From: JAGGAG01 sp964638035
GTDB lineage: Bacteria; Gemmatimonadota; Gemmatimonadetes; Gemmatimonadales; GWC2-71-9
Length of the DNA: 64,000 nucleotides
Direction of reading: 5' to 3'
Assembly (NCBI GenBank): GCA_964638035.1
Contig: CAZWXD010000017.1
Span: 1-64,000, forward strand
Under the pieces are notes generated by a model that was not told the origin of the DNA, did not search any database, and was given only the letters and a program-made list of their open reading frames with translations. A program made the position numbers and the translations under genes. This document shows positions 33,973 to 42,684 of this stretch, piece by piece (position 1 is the first letter of the stretch; each line of letters starts with the position of its first letter).

Positions 33973-35385
33973 TCACACGGTCCGCAGTTTCCACCGCCCG
34001 CGCCGGAAGACTACCGCGCTGGCGAGCGCGAGGGTGGCGTAGCTGACGGCAATGGCGATGAAGCCACCAGCCGGGCCCATGCCGATGGTGTGGGCCAGGA
34101 ACCAGGCCAATGGCAGCTCCCAGATCCAGAAGCAGAAGAGGTTGAGCCAGGTTGGGGTCCACGCATCGCCGGCGCCGTTGAACGACTGCGTCAGCACCAT
34201 GCCGTACGCATAGAGCGGGAAGCCGAGGCTCACGATGCGGAGGCAGAGGGTGGCGTTCCGCACCACCAGGGGCTCGGCCGTGAAGAGCCGGATGAGGGGA
34301 TCGGCCGCCACGAAGAAGACCGTCCCCAGCACCGTGAGGAACACGGCGTTGTAGCGCGCGGCGACCCACACCGCCGCCTCGGCGCGCTCCGGCTTCTGCG
34401 CCCCCAGGCCCTGCCCCACCATCGTCGCTGCCGCGTTGCTCAGGCCCCAGGAGGGCATGAGCGCGAAGATCACGATGCGGATGGCGATGGTGTAGCCGGC
34501 CAGGGCCGCACTCCCGAATGTCGCCAGGATCCGCACCAGCCCGATCCAGCTCACCATGCCAACGGCCATCTGGAACGTGGCCGTGGCGGAGAGCCGGAGC
34601 ACCGAGCCCATCAGGCGAAGGTCGGGACGCAGGTGTGCGCGCACCACGCGCAGGCGACCGCGCCCGGAGATGAGCACGCCCACCTGCACCAGCACGCCGA
34701 TGCCCCGGCCGATCGTGGTGGCCACCGCGGCACCAGTGACACCCAGTTCCGGAAAGGGGCCCCACCCGAAGATGAGGAGCGGGTCCAGGATGATGTTGAA
34801 GGTGTTCGCCACCCAGAGGACCCGCATGGCGATGGTCGGGTCACCTGCGCCACGGAACGCGGCGTTGATGAGGAAGAGGAGGATGACCGTCGCTTCGCCA
34901 CCCAGGATGACGCGGGCATAGCCCGTCCCGGTCGCCACGACGGCGTCACTCCCGCCCATGAGCACCAGGAGCCGCGGGGCCAGGATCGCACCGGCCGTGC
35001 CCAGGATGGCCGCGATGACGACGCCGAGGTAGATCGCCTGTACCGCCGTGCGGGCGGCCTGGTCAGGGTGCTTCTCGCCCATGCGGCGCGCGACGATGGC
35101 GGTGACCCCGACGCTCAGGCCCATCGCCAGGGCGTACACCAGCGCGAGCAGCGACTCCGTGAGGCCCACCGCGGCCGTGGCATTCGCACCGAGGCGTGCC
35201 ACCCAGAAGATGTCCACCAGCGCGAACAGCGACTCGAGGACCACCTCGAGCACCATCGGCACGGCCAGCAGGATCACGGCGCGCCGGAGGGGCGCCTCCG
35301 TGAAGTCGGTGTCGGTGCCGCGAACGGCGTCCTTCAGTTCCTGCCAGAGGCCGTGCGACCCTGGCTGCGCCACCGACTCCGTCAT
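33973..35385 (-). CDS. MATE-family multidrug/toxin extrusion transporter
   Basis: A 470-residue inner-membrane transporter with about twelve transmembrane helices in two similar halves. Typical pieces are AVPMVLEVVLESLFALVDIFWVARLG in helix 1-2, FRGAGDPTIAMRVLWVAN in the first half and FNGAGDAWTPTWLN in the second. Families use a Na+ or H+ gradient to export cationic drugs or metabolites; the substrate cannot be inferred. GGGAG lies before the ATG. It converges on the diheme cytochrome gene with only four bases between stops. Confidence 0.95.
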   Translation of the reverse strand: MTESVAQPGSHGLWQELKDAVRGTDTDFTEAPLRRAVILLAVPMVLEVVLESLFALVDIFWVARLGANATAAVGLTESLLALVYALAMGLSVGVTAIVARRMGEKHPDQAARTAVQAIYLGVVIAAILGTAGAILAPRLLVLMGGSDAVVATGTGYARVILGGEATVILLFLINAAFRGAGDPTIAMRVLWVANTFNIILDPLLIFGWGPFPELGVTGAAVATTIGRGIGVLVQVGVLISGRGRLRVVRAHLRPDLRLMGSVLRLSATATFQMAVGMVSWIGLVRILATFGSAALAGYTIAIRIVIFALMPSWGLSNAAATMVGQGLGAQKPERAEAAVWVAARYNAVFLTVLGTVFFVAADPLIRLFTAEPLVVRNATLCLRIVSLGFPLYAYGMVLTQSFNGAGDAWTPTWLNLFCFWIWELPLAWFLAHTIGMGPAGGFIAIAVSYATLALASAVVFRRGRWKLRTV

Positions 35386-35395
35386 GCCGCTCCCT

Positions 35396-36406
35396 TCAGG
35401 GAACCTCGACCCGTCCGATGGTGTTCCGGTCGGTGCCGAACCAGATGAAGCGCGTGCGGGGGTCGAAGGTCATGTGGCGGATCGTCCCGCCACCGCTCTC
35501 CGCGACGACAGCCTCCCCGATCACGCGCCCCGTGCCGGACTCGACGGCCACGATGCGGTTGGGCTGGATCCCCGTTTCCGCCACCCACACGCGCCCGCGG
35601 TCGTCGCTCGCCATGGCATACGGCAGGCTCTGCCGTCCACCAGGGAGCGGCCAGCTGGTCACCCGGCCGCTTGCCGGGTCGAGCTCCAGGAGCGCGCCGC
35701 GCACGTAGTCCCCGGCCCAGATGCGGCCGTTCGCCAGGGCGATGCGCCTGGGCCGGCTCCCCGAATCGGGCAGGGTGTACTCCCGGAGCTGGAAGGTGTT
35801 CGGGTCAATGGTGCCGATCCGGTTGGTCCCGAACTCCACGAACCACGGCCGGTCGGTGAGCGTGTCGATCACGAGGCCGTACGGTCGCGCCCGCGGCGTT
35901 GGCACCGGCACCGTGCGCACGCGGCTGTTGGCTGTCTCGAGGCGCGCGACGGCGTTCCCCTGCTGCGCGGTGAACCAGAGGTTCCCCCGGCGGTCGAACG
36001 CCATGGTGTGCGGATCGGCAAGGCGCGGGTCGGTGAGGGGAAAGCGCGTCACCTGGCCCGATGACGGGTCGATGCGGCCGATCATCGCGTTCCGGTTCCC
36101 GGCGTACCAGGCGCGACCCACCCAGTCGACGATCACGTTGTGGGGATGGGTCCCCTCGTCGATGGTGTACTTCGTGAACTTCCCGGTGTTCGGGTCGAGC
36201 CGCGCCACGAAGTTGCCTTCCTGGCCCACGAACCAGACCCGGCCCTGGTCGTCGGCCATCGGGTCGCGCGGCCGGGAATCGGGCCAGGGCACCTGCCACT
36301 CGCGCACCAGGGCCCTGAAGCGGGTCGGGGTCGCCACCTGACCCACAAGGTCGGTGGCGGCTCCCAGCATGACGGCGGCGAGGGTCACAGCGGATGCACG
36401 TCGCAT
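35396..36406 (-). CDS. Secreted Vgb-like beta-propeller protein
   Basis: A 336-residue protein with signal peptide MRRASAVTLAAVMLGAATDLVGQ and repeated propeller blades of the form DDQGRVWFVGQEGNFVARLDP. Further blades are RAWYAGNRNAMIGRIDP, GNLWFTAQQGNAVARLE and the closing FIWFGTDRNTIGRVEVP. The same fold is found in virginiamycin B lyase and many sugar or sensor proteins. I cannot show the lyase catalytic residues, so drug inactivation is not claimed. The open frame runs further upstream, but ATG 36406 has GGGAGG 5 bases before it and gives the signal peptide. Confidence 0.85.
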   Translation of the reverse strand: MRRASAVTLAAVMLGAATDLVGQVATPTRFRALVREWQVPWPDSRPRDPMADDQGRVWFVGQEGNFVARLDPNTGKFTKYTIDEGTHPHNVIVDWVGRAWYAGNRNAMIGRIDPSSGQVTRFPLTDPRLADPHTMAFDRRGNLWFTAQQGNAVARLETANSRVRTVPVPTPRARPYGLVIDTLTDRPWFVEFGTNRIGTIDPNTFQLREYTLPDSGSRPRRIALANGRIWAGDYVRGALLELDPASGRVTSWPLPGGRQSLPYAMASDDRGRVWVAETGIQPNRIVAVESGTGRVIGEAVVAESGGGTIRHMTFDPRTRFIWFGTDRNTIGRVEVP

Positions 36407-36421
36407 GGATGCCTCCCGATG

Positions 36422-36447
36422 AAAAACCCCTCCGTGGAGGAGGGGTT
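36422..36447 (-). terminator. Intrinsic terminator after heme oxygenase
   Basis: On the minus strand, AACCCCTCC / GGAGGGGTT forms a 9-bp stem with a 5-base loop, followed directly by a T-run (A-run on plus, 36422-36426). It ends heme oxygenase transcription before the Vgb-like gene. Confidence 0.85.
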
Positions 36448-36473
36448 GGTCGAGCGCTGACCGGCTCCCTGCC

Positions 36474-37136
36474 CTACTCCGACGGATGTTCGCGATCGAG
36501 CGTTTCGAAGATCGCCCGGGCAAAGTCGAACCCGGTGATGGCCTCCTGCACGACCAGGTCCTGCTGGGCCGCGTCGAGCGGCAGTGCCGCCAGCATTCCC
36601 CGGTACTGGTGCTTCCGGGCATCGATGTCGCCGATCCCGGGGAACGCATAGAAGTTGGTTCCGGCCTCACCCGCGTCGTAGCGCGTGGCCACCCGCTTCC
36701 CCATGAGCTGGCCACCGGAGAGGTCGCCAAGGTAGCGCACGTACGCATGCGCCGTGAGGCCCGCGGGTGCGCGCGACGCCAGGGTCCGCAGGTGCGCGGC
36801 GTACGCGGCCGCAGGCGCCGCGACGGGGAGCGAGGCCCAGTCGGGGCCTGCAAACCAGGCCAGGTCCTTCGCCAGCGCGGCCGTCCGGTTCAGCGTGGGA
36901 TCGTAGGCCATGCGCACGGCGGGGTCGGCGCTCGCAGCGGCCATCGCCTCCTCCAGCGCCTCATACACCGGGTACAGCGCCCGGATGAATGCCACGTAGC
37001 CATCGCGCGGCAACGTGCCCTTGAACAGGTGCCGGACGAAGGCCGTGCGCTCGGCGGCGGTGTGGGCCTCGGCGGTGGCTTCGCGCAGGCGGAGGGCCAG
37101 GCCGGTCGGGGCAACAGGAGGATGTGGGCGTGCCAT
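36474..37136 (-). CDS. Heme oxygenase (biliverdin-producing)
   Basis: A 220-residue soluble helical enzyme that cleaves heme to biliverdin, CO and iron. The proximal heme His is in LREATAEAHTAAERT near the N-terminus, and the family signature YLGDLSGGQLMGKR gives the Gly-rich distal helix. No phytochrome or bilin reductase lies nearby, so iron recovery from heme is as likely as bilin synthesis. ATG 37136 has no ribosome-binding site; TATGTT ends 8 bases upstream, close to the leaderless pattern. A strong terminator follows the gene. Confidence 0.93.
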   Translation of the reverse strand: MARPHPPVAPTGLALRLREATAEAHTAAERTAFVRHLFKGTLPRDGYVAFIRALYPVYEALEEAMAAASADPAVRMAYDPTLNRTAALAKDLAWFAGPDWASLPVAAPAAAYAAHLRTLASRAPAGLTAHAYVRYLGDLSGGQLMGKRVATRYDAGEAGTNFYAFPGIGDIDARKHQYRGMLAALPLDAAQQDLVVQEAITGFDFARAIFETLDREHPSE

Positions 37137-37198
37137 GGGGCGGGAACATAATGCAGCCGCACGCCCCGTGAAACGCCGGGACGGCCGCGCGTCCCGTG

Positions 37199-38296
37199 CT
37201 ACGCAACAGTTGCCGTCACGAGCGTGACCCTGATGCCGCCGCTGGTGGTGGTGAACTGCTCTTCCCACGCGAGGCCGGCATGTGGCGCAAGGGACCGACC
37301 TGCCACGAGCAGGCCGACGCGCCAGCCGCGCAGCGTGCGCCGCGCCACGTTGCCGAGCTGGGCGTAGAGGTTCCGGAGGTCGGTGCTGCCACTCACCCTG
37401 GCTCCCCATGGCGGGTTCGCCAGGAGGAGTCCCGGTCCCGGCGGCGCCTCGAGCGCCGAGAGCGGTGCCTGCCGGAAGGTCACGTCGTCCCCGACGCCGG
37501 CGCGCGCGGCGTTCGCCAGGGCGGCCTGAATGGCTCCGGCATCACGATCGCTGCCCGCGATGGCCACGCCGGCGCAGGGCAGCACTTCGGCGCGCGCCGC
37601 GGCCACTTCGCGCTCCCACATGGCCGGTTCGAACGAGGGCCAGGCCTCGAAGGCAAAGCGCCGACCGAGCCCCGGCGCCATGCGACGCGCCAGCAGGGCA
37701 GCCTCGATGGGGATCGTCCCCGAGCCGGTGAACGGGTCCAGCAACGGGGTGGTGCCGTCCCAGCCGCTCGCCTGCAGCATGGCGGCGGCCAGTGTTTCCC
37801 GCAGCGGCGCCTTCGCCGTCTCGAGGCGATAGCCCCTGCGGTGCAGCAACTCACCCGAGGCATCGGCGCTGATGAGGAAGCGATCGCGTACCACCCGCAC
37901 GACCACCTGCTGCAGCGGCCCGCCATCGTGCGCCGTGGGCGCGCCAACCACGCGTGCCAGCCGCTCGGCAATCCCCTTCTGGTGGTAGAGCCGCGACTTC
38001 CGGCTGGTCACCTCGAACGCCACCGGCATCCCTGCCGGGAGGACCCGGTCCCACTCGAGCCTCGCCCCATGTCGCTCGAGCTCGAACCAGGTGCGTGCCT
38101 CGAACCCGCCCAGCCGCATCGTGATGCGACTGGCCGTGCGCAGGTGGAGCGACGCCCGGTAGAGTGCGTCCGCCCCTCCCCCGAAGCTCACGCCCCCGGA
38201 TTCCGGGGTGGCTGCCGCCAGTCCGGCCCGGCCGAGTTCGGCGGCCACGAGGCCTTCCAGCCCAGGCGCGGCCACTGCGAAGTACTGGGGCTCCAT
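37199..38296 (-). CDS. THUMP-domain RNA (guanine) methyltransferase, RlmL-N/YpsC type
   Basis: A 365-residue SAM-dependent enzyme. A ferredoxin-like and THUMP RNA-binding region occupies about 1-150 (VAAPGLEGLVAAELGRAG; FEVTSRKSRLYHQKGIAERLA). The methylase domain has the SAM loop LLDPFTGSGTIPIEAALLA and the catalytic LLLANPPWGARV (NPPW) motif for N2-methylation of guanine in 23S rRNA. It lacks the second methylase half of proteobacterial RlmL/RlmK. TATCTT 7 bases before ATG 38296 and no ribosome-binding site suggest a leaderless transcript. Confidence 0.92.
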   Translation of the reverse strand: MEPQYFAVAAPGLEGLVAAELGRAGLAAATPESGGVSFGGGADALYRASLHLRTASRITMRLGGFEARTWFELERHGARLEWDRVLPAGMPVAFEVTSRKSRLYHQKGIAERLARVVGAPTAHDGGPLQQVVVRVVRDRFLISADASGELLHRRGYRLETAKAPLRETLAAAMLQASGWDGTTPLLDPFTGSGTIPIEAALLARRMAPGLGRRFAFEAWPSFEPAMWEREVAAARAEVLPCAGVAIAGSDRDAGAIQAALANAARAGVGDDVTFRQAPLSALEAPPGPGLLLANPPWGARVSGSTDLRNLYAQLGNVARRTLRGWRVGLLVAGRSLAPHAGLAWEEQFTTTSGGIRVTLVTATVA

Positions 38297-38303
38297 GGCG
38301 CGC

Positions 38304-38309
38304 AAGATA
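38304..38309 (-). promoter_or_regulatory. Putative -10 box (TATCTT) for THUMP methyltransferase gene
   Basis: TATCTT on the minus strand, 7 bases before ATG 38296. The spacer is GC-only, with no ribosome-binding site. Confidence 0.5.
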
Positions 38310-38365
38310 CCGCCGGCATTGCCACGTATATTTGCTCCACCCCAACCGCCGTGCGGAATGGCCCA

Positions 38366-38947
38366 ATGAATGGCGCGCCGGGCGGTCAGGTGACGCAGTT
38401 GCTGGCGCGCTTGCGTGCTGGCGACGAGGCGGCGCTCGACCGACTCTATCCCCTGCTGCACTCCGAGCTCCGCCGTTCCGCGGCGGCGCTGCTCCGGCGC
38501 GAGCGCAACGCCTTCTCGATGCAACCCACCGAGCTGGTGCACGACGCGCTCCTTCGCCTCCTGGGGAACGCACCCGACTTCGAGAATCGCTCGCACTTCC
38601 TGGGGCTCGCCTCCCGCGCCATGCGCCAGGTGCTGGTGGACCGCGCCCGCCGCCGGCAGGCGCTCAAGCGCGGCGGCGCATGGGAACGCACCACCCTGGG
38701 CGATGTTGCGAGCCCGGCCGGGGTCTCGCCCGAGGAGCTGATTGCGCTCGACGATGCACTCACCCGGCTCGGCACCCACGACCAGCGACTGCATGACGTC
38801 GTGCAGTACCGCTATTTCGGCGGGCTTACCGACCAGGAGATCGCCGCCCTCCTGGGCGTGACCGAGCGTACGGTGCAGCGTGACTGGCAGCGCGCCCGGG
38901 CGTGGCTGCATGGCGAGCTCTCGCCCGGCGCACCGCCGTCCCCATGA
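38366..38947 (+). CDS. ECF sigma factor, Sig-70_X6 type
   Basis: A 193-residue sigma-70 family factor with region 2 (QPTELVHDALLRLLGN, SHFLGLASRAMRQVLVDRARRR) and region 4 with its helix-turn-helix (LTDQEIAALLGVTERTVQRDWQRARAWL). The pattern matches the Sig-70_X6 class (TIGR02999) that is normally found next to Ser/Thr kinases, as here. No anti-sigma gene is present. Its stop overlaps the kinase start as ATGA, so the kinase probably controls it by phosphorylation or binding. A TATATT box occurs about 35 bases upstream of ATG 38366, so this mRNA would have a short leader. Confidence 0.93.
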   Translation: MNGAPGGQVTQLLARLRAGDEAALDRLYPLLHSELRRSAAALLRRERNAFSMQPTELVHDALLRLLGNAPDFENRSHFLGLASRAMRQVLVDRARRRQALKRGGAWERTTLGDVASPAGVSPEELIALDDALTRLGTHDQRLHDVVQYRYFGGLTDQEIAALLGVTERTVQRDWQRARAWLHGELSPGAPPSP

Positions 38948-41694
38948 GCGGGCATGAATGGCCCCGGCTCTTCGAGTTGTTCGAGCAGGGACTCGAGGTG
39001 CCGCCGGCTGGCCGCGAGGCCTGGCTGCAGCAGGTGGCGGCGGGCAGCCCCGTCCTCCGCCGCGAACTCGAGCGCCTCTTCCGGGGTCACGACGCCGCCG
39101 GCATCCTCGACCGCTCGCCCCACGCACCCGAACCTGATGTCGCCGCCCTGGTTGGTGCCGCCCTCTCCGACCGCTACACCATCGACCAGCAACTCGGGCG
39201 CGGTGGCTCGGCCGTTGTCTTTCTGGCACGAGAGCGCAAGCACGACCGCCAGGTCGTCATCAAGGTGCTCGATCCCGTCATTGCGGCCGCCTGCGGCACC
39301 GAGCGGTTTCGCCAGGAAGTGCGCATCGCGGCGTCACTCGCCCACCCGCACATCCTCGCCCTGATCGACTCGGGCGAGGCCGGCGGACTGCTCTACTACG
39401 TGATGCCGTACGTGGAAGGCGAGACCCTGCGTGACCGCCTCGACCGGTCCGGGCGGCTCCCCAGCGCCGTGGCGCTTCCGATCCTGCGCGACATCGCCGC
39501 TGCCCTGGCCCACGCCCATGCCGCCCGCGTGCTGCACCGCGACCTCAAGCCCGAGAACGTCCTGCTGAGCGGCGACCACGCGTTCCTGATGGACTTCGGG
39601 GTGGCCACGTACATCGCCGAGGCGCGCCCTGCCATCCAGCTCACGATGCAGGGCCAGCGGGTCGGGACACCGGCCTACATGGCCCCGGAGCAGCGGGAGG
39701 CGAAGACCCGGCTCGACGAGCGTGCCGACGTCTATGCCTGGGGCCTCATCGCGTGGGAGATGCTCACCGGCGCGCCCGCGATCCGCCGGGCCGTGACGGG
39801 CGGCGCCGCAATGGGCGACGCTCCATCAGCGCTGGTCGCACTGGTCGACACCACCCTTGCAACCGACCCGGCCGCGCGGCCGCCGAACGGCGGCGACCTG
39901 CTGCAGCGCCTGGAGTCGCTGCCCCCGCCCGGTGGCAGCATCACTCCCGGGCGCACCCGCACCAGGGCCAGGCGCGCTGCCGCGTGGCTCGCACTCGCGG
40001 CCCTCGCGGCACTCGGCGTGTGGGCCTGGCGCACCCGCACCCCGGCGCCCGGTGGGAGCCTGGCCCTGCCCATTGCCGTCACCGTCCTGCGGAACGAGAC
40101 CGGTGACACCTCCCTCGCCACGTGGGGACGGCTTGCGGGCGACTGGATGACGCAGGGCCTGCAGCAGACCGCGCTCGGCAGCGTGGTACCCTGGGCCGCC
40201 GTGGTGCGCGCCGACGAGCTTGGCGGCAACGACAGTACGGTGGACAGCTCAGTGCCTGTCGCCAGCCGCCTGGCACGCCTGCTCGAGGCCGGCACCCTCG
40301 TCGCCGGCTCCTACTACCTGGTCGGCGACTCGCTGCAGTTCCGCACCCAGGTGATGGACGCCGCGAGCGGACGGCTCCTCGTGGCGCTGCCGGCAGTGAA
40401 CGCGCCACGGGCCGCCCCGGAGCAGGCGCTGGCCGAGCTGCAGCAGCGCGTGATGGGCACGTACGCGGTGCTGATGGACCAGCGGCTGCCACGGGCTGGC
40501 GGCATCTCGCAGCGGCCACCCACCTACGAGGCGTATCGCGCCTTCGACGTCGGGGCCCGCCGCTTCGCCCGGCAGGACTACGCCGGCTCCATCCCGGAGT
40601 ACCGCAAGGCCGCCGCCCTGGACACGCTGTTCGTGAGTCCGCTCATGTCGATGGCGACCAGCTGGTGGAACATGGGCCAGATGGACAGCGTGGCGGCCGT
40701 GCTCGAACAGGTGCGCCTGCGTGAGGCGTTCCTCACGCCCTACCAGCGCCTCTGGTTCGAGTCGCTCAGCGCGTGGCACCGCGGCGACCTCGCATCGGCG
40801 TATGCCGCCCTCGCCGAGGCCTCGCGGCTCGCACCTGACTCGCACGCGGGCTACAACCTGGCACTGACCGCGCTCTCCATTGACCGGCCCGAGGAAGCCC
40901 TCCGGATCCTCGAGGGACTCGATCCCACGAGCGGCCAGCTCAGGGACTGGTCGTCCTACTGGACCCAGCTCACGCACGCACTGCACCTCACCGGCGACCA
41001 CGAGCGTGAGCTGGCTGCCGCCCGTACCCTCGCCCGCCGCTTCCCCGACCGGCGCGTGGCCCTCGTCCTCGAGGTTCGCGCCCTCGCTGCCGTGCGTGAC
41101 ACGGCGGCCGCAGACAGCGTGCTCGCCGCGGCCATGTCGCTCCCGCCGAACACCTACTGGTCGCAGGGTGCAGCTCTCGTGGTCGCGGGAGAGGAGCTCC
41201 TGGCGCACGGCTACCCCGCATCGGCCGGCCGCTACTTCGAGCGGGCCATCGGCTGGTGCCGCACCCAGCTCGCCATGGACCCGTCGTCGCGCGCGCACCG
41301 TGAATGGCTCGGTGCAGCCCTGTACGACGTGGGCCGGTGGCGCGAGGCCCATGACGTCCTTGCCGCGCTCGCCCGCGACTATCCCGACCGACCCGGGTAC
41401 GCGCGGCGAGCCGCGGCCGCAACGGCGCGCACCACCGGCGTGGACCTCTCGTCGCGCTTCCAGGACCCGAAGCCCTGGGCCCGGAGCAGTGACCTCTTCA
41501 CCCGTGGCCGGATTGCCGCAGCGCTGAAGGACCGCGAGCGGGCCAGGCTCCTGTTCGTCGAGGCCGTGGGCCTGGGGATCGAGGGCCTCCCCTGGTTGCA
41601 CGCTTCTGCAGCACGCGACCTCCTCGAACTGGGGCCCGACCGGGCCCGTCTCCCCTTCTCCCTGCGGGCAGGACTCCCGGCCTCCACCAACTGA
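38944..41694 (+). CDS. Membrane Ser/Thr kinase coupled to ECF sigma factor
   Basis: A 916-residue protein. Residues 1-75 are helical and may contact the sigma factor (FELFEQGLEVPPAGREAWLQQVAAG is common at the start of such kinases). The kinase domain (about 80-340) has GRGGSAVVF, VVIKVL, HRDLKPEN, DFG and APEQ. A single transmembrane helix (about 360) is followed by a TolB-like domain (ITVLRNETGDTSLATWGRLAGD) and TPR repeats to the end. All catalytic residues are present. Signal input is probably from outside the membrane through the TPR part. Confidence 0.93.
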   Translation: MSGHEWPRLFELFEQGLEVPPAGREAWLQQVAAGSPVLRRELERLFRGHDAAGILDRSPHAPEPDVAALVGAALSDRYTIDQQLGRGGSAVVFLARERKHDRQVVIKVLDPVIAAACGTERFRQEVRIAASLAHPHILALIDSGEAGGLLYYVMPYVEGETLRDRLDRSGRLPSAVALPILRDIAAALAHAHAARVLHRDLKPENVLLSGDHAFLMDFGVATYIAEARPAIQLTMQGQRVGTPAYMAPEQREAKTRLDERADVYAWGLIAWEMLTGAPAIRRAVTGGAAMGDAPSALVALVDTTLATDPAARPPNGGDLLQRLESLPPPGGSITPGRTRTRARRAAAWLALAALAALGVWAWRTRTPAPGGSLALPIAVTVLRNETGDTSLATWGRLAGDWMTQGLQQTALGSVVPWAAVVRADELGGNDSTVDSSVPVASRLARLLEAGTLVAGSYYLVGDSLQFRTQVMDAASGRLLVALPAVNAPRAAPEQALAELQQRVMGTYAVLMDQRLPRAGGISQRPPTYEAYRAFDVGARRFARQDYAGSIPEYRKAAALDTLFVSPLMSMATSWWNMGQMDSVAAVLEQVRLREAFLTPYQRLWFESLSAWHRGDLASAYAALAEASRLAPDSHAGYNLALTALSIDRPEEALRILEGLDPTSGQLRDWSSYWTQLTHALHLTGDHERELAAARTLARRFPDRRVALVLEVRALAAVRDTAAADSVLAAAMSLPPNTYWSQGAALVVAGEELLAHGYPASAGRYFERAIGWCRTQLAMDPSSRAHREWLGAALYDVGRWREAHDVLAALARDYPDRPGYARRAAAATARTTGVDLSSRFQDPKPWARSSDLFTRGRIAAALKDRERARLLFVEAVGLGIEGLPWLHASAARDLLELGPDRARLPFSLRAGLPASTN

Positions 41695-41698
41695 GCCG

Positions 41699-41708
41699 CC
41701 CCCCCCCC
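41699..41708 (+). repeat. Homopolymer of ten C
   Basis: A run of ten C lies just after the kinase stop and before the hydrolase gene. It is outside coding sequence, so length changes would not alter a frame. Confidence 0.8.
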
Positions 41709-41787
41709 GGCTTGTCGCCCCGGTGCAGCGTTCAGCGCAGGTACGGCAGGGACCCCAACCCCGGGGCCCCTCACCCTGAGGTGACCT

Positions 41788-42681
41788 GTGCACCGTACCC
41801 TCCTGCCTGCTGCCATGATCCTGGGGCTCGCCGCGTGTACCGGCGCACGGCCCGCCGCGACCCGGGAAGGCATGCCGCCGCCCTTTGCCCTCGTGGCCGA
41901 CCAGGAGCTTGCCACCCAGTCGGCACGGCTCCGGTTCCGCGACTATTCGGCCGGCACCGCCGTGGTCCTGCTGCATGGCTACACCGACCGGCTCGAGACC
42001 ATGCAGGCGCTCGCGGATTCGCTGGCGCCGGCCCACCGCATCATCGCCATGGACATCCGCGGGTTCGGCGGGAGCACGAAGTACTCCGACCCAGCGCGCT
42101 ACGGCGCGGCAATGGCCGGGGACGTGCTGCGCCTCATGGATGCGCGTGGAGTCCGGCGAGCGCACCTCGTGGGATACTCCATGGGTGCGCTCATGGCCAC
42201 CAACCTGGCCGCGCACCACCCCGACCGCGTGCTGTCGGTGACGCTCCTTGGGGTGCCCTGGTTTGCCGACACCGCCGCCGCCCGCGCGTTCGTTGCCCCG
42301 TTCGTCGAGCAGATGCGCCAGGGCGGCCGCGGCTTCCAGGCATTCCTCCGGTGGGTCTTCCCCGCGTGGAGCGACTCCGTGCTGGCGGCCGTGTGTGACT
42401 CGGTGATGGCAGTGAATGATCGCAGCGCCACGGTCGCCGTCCTGGAGGCCCTGCCCGACCTCACCGTGGATGAGCCCGGCCGCCTCGGCGGCGTGCGTGC
42501 CCTCATCATCGTGGGGCAGGAGGACCCGCTCTTCGGGAACTCCCTGGCACTGGCCGATGCCTGGCCCGGTGCGCAACTCCTCACCCTGCCCGCTACCGAT
42601 CACGAAAGCGTGCTCACCCGGCCGTCGTACCTGGATGCCGTGCGGGTGCACGTGGGCATTCCCGCACCAGGCGACCAGTGA
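41788..42681 (+). CDS. Alpha/beta-hydrolase lipoprotein
   Basis: A 297-residue protein with signal MHRTLLPAAMILGLAAC (lipobox GLAAC). The alpha/beta fold motifs are VVLLHGYTD (oxyanion region), MDIRGFGGS, the nucleophile elbow GYSMG (Ser), a late Asp in GQEDPL and the catalytic His in ATDHESVL, giving a full triad. The sequence most resembles small esterases or haloperoxidase-like hydrolases, but the substrate is open. GTG 41788 is the start. It converges with the dienelactone hydrolase-type gene, three bases between stops. Confidence 0.9.
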   Translation: MHRTLLPAAMILGLAACTGARPAATREGMPPPFALVADQELATQSARLRFRDYSAGTAVVLLHGYTDRLETMQALADSLAPAHRIIAMDIRGFGGSTKYSDPARYGAAMAGDVLRLMDARGVRRAHLVGYSMGALMATNLAAHHPDRVLSVTLLGVPWFADTAAARAFVAPFVEQMRQGGRGFQAFLRWVFPAWSDSVLAAVCDSVMAVNDRSATVAVLEALPDLTVDEPGRLGGVRALIIVGQEDPLFGNSLALADAWPGAQLLTLPATDHESVLTRPSYLDAVRVHVGIPAPGDQ

Positions 42682-42684
42682 CCG

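Noticed and set aside
35396..36406. Virginiamycin B lyase (antibiotic resistance)
   Set aside because: Only the propeller fold is evident. Catalytic residues cannot be shown, and the protein is exported, unlike the cytosolic resistance enzyme.
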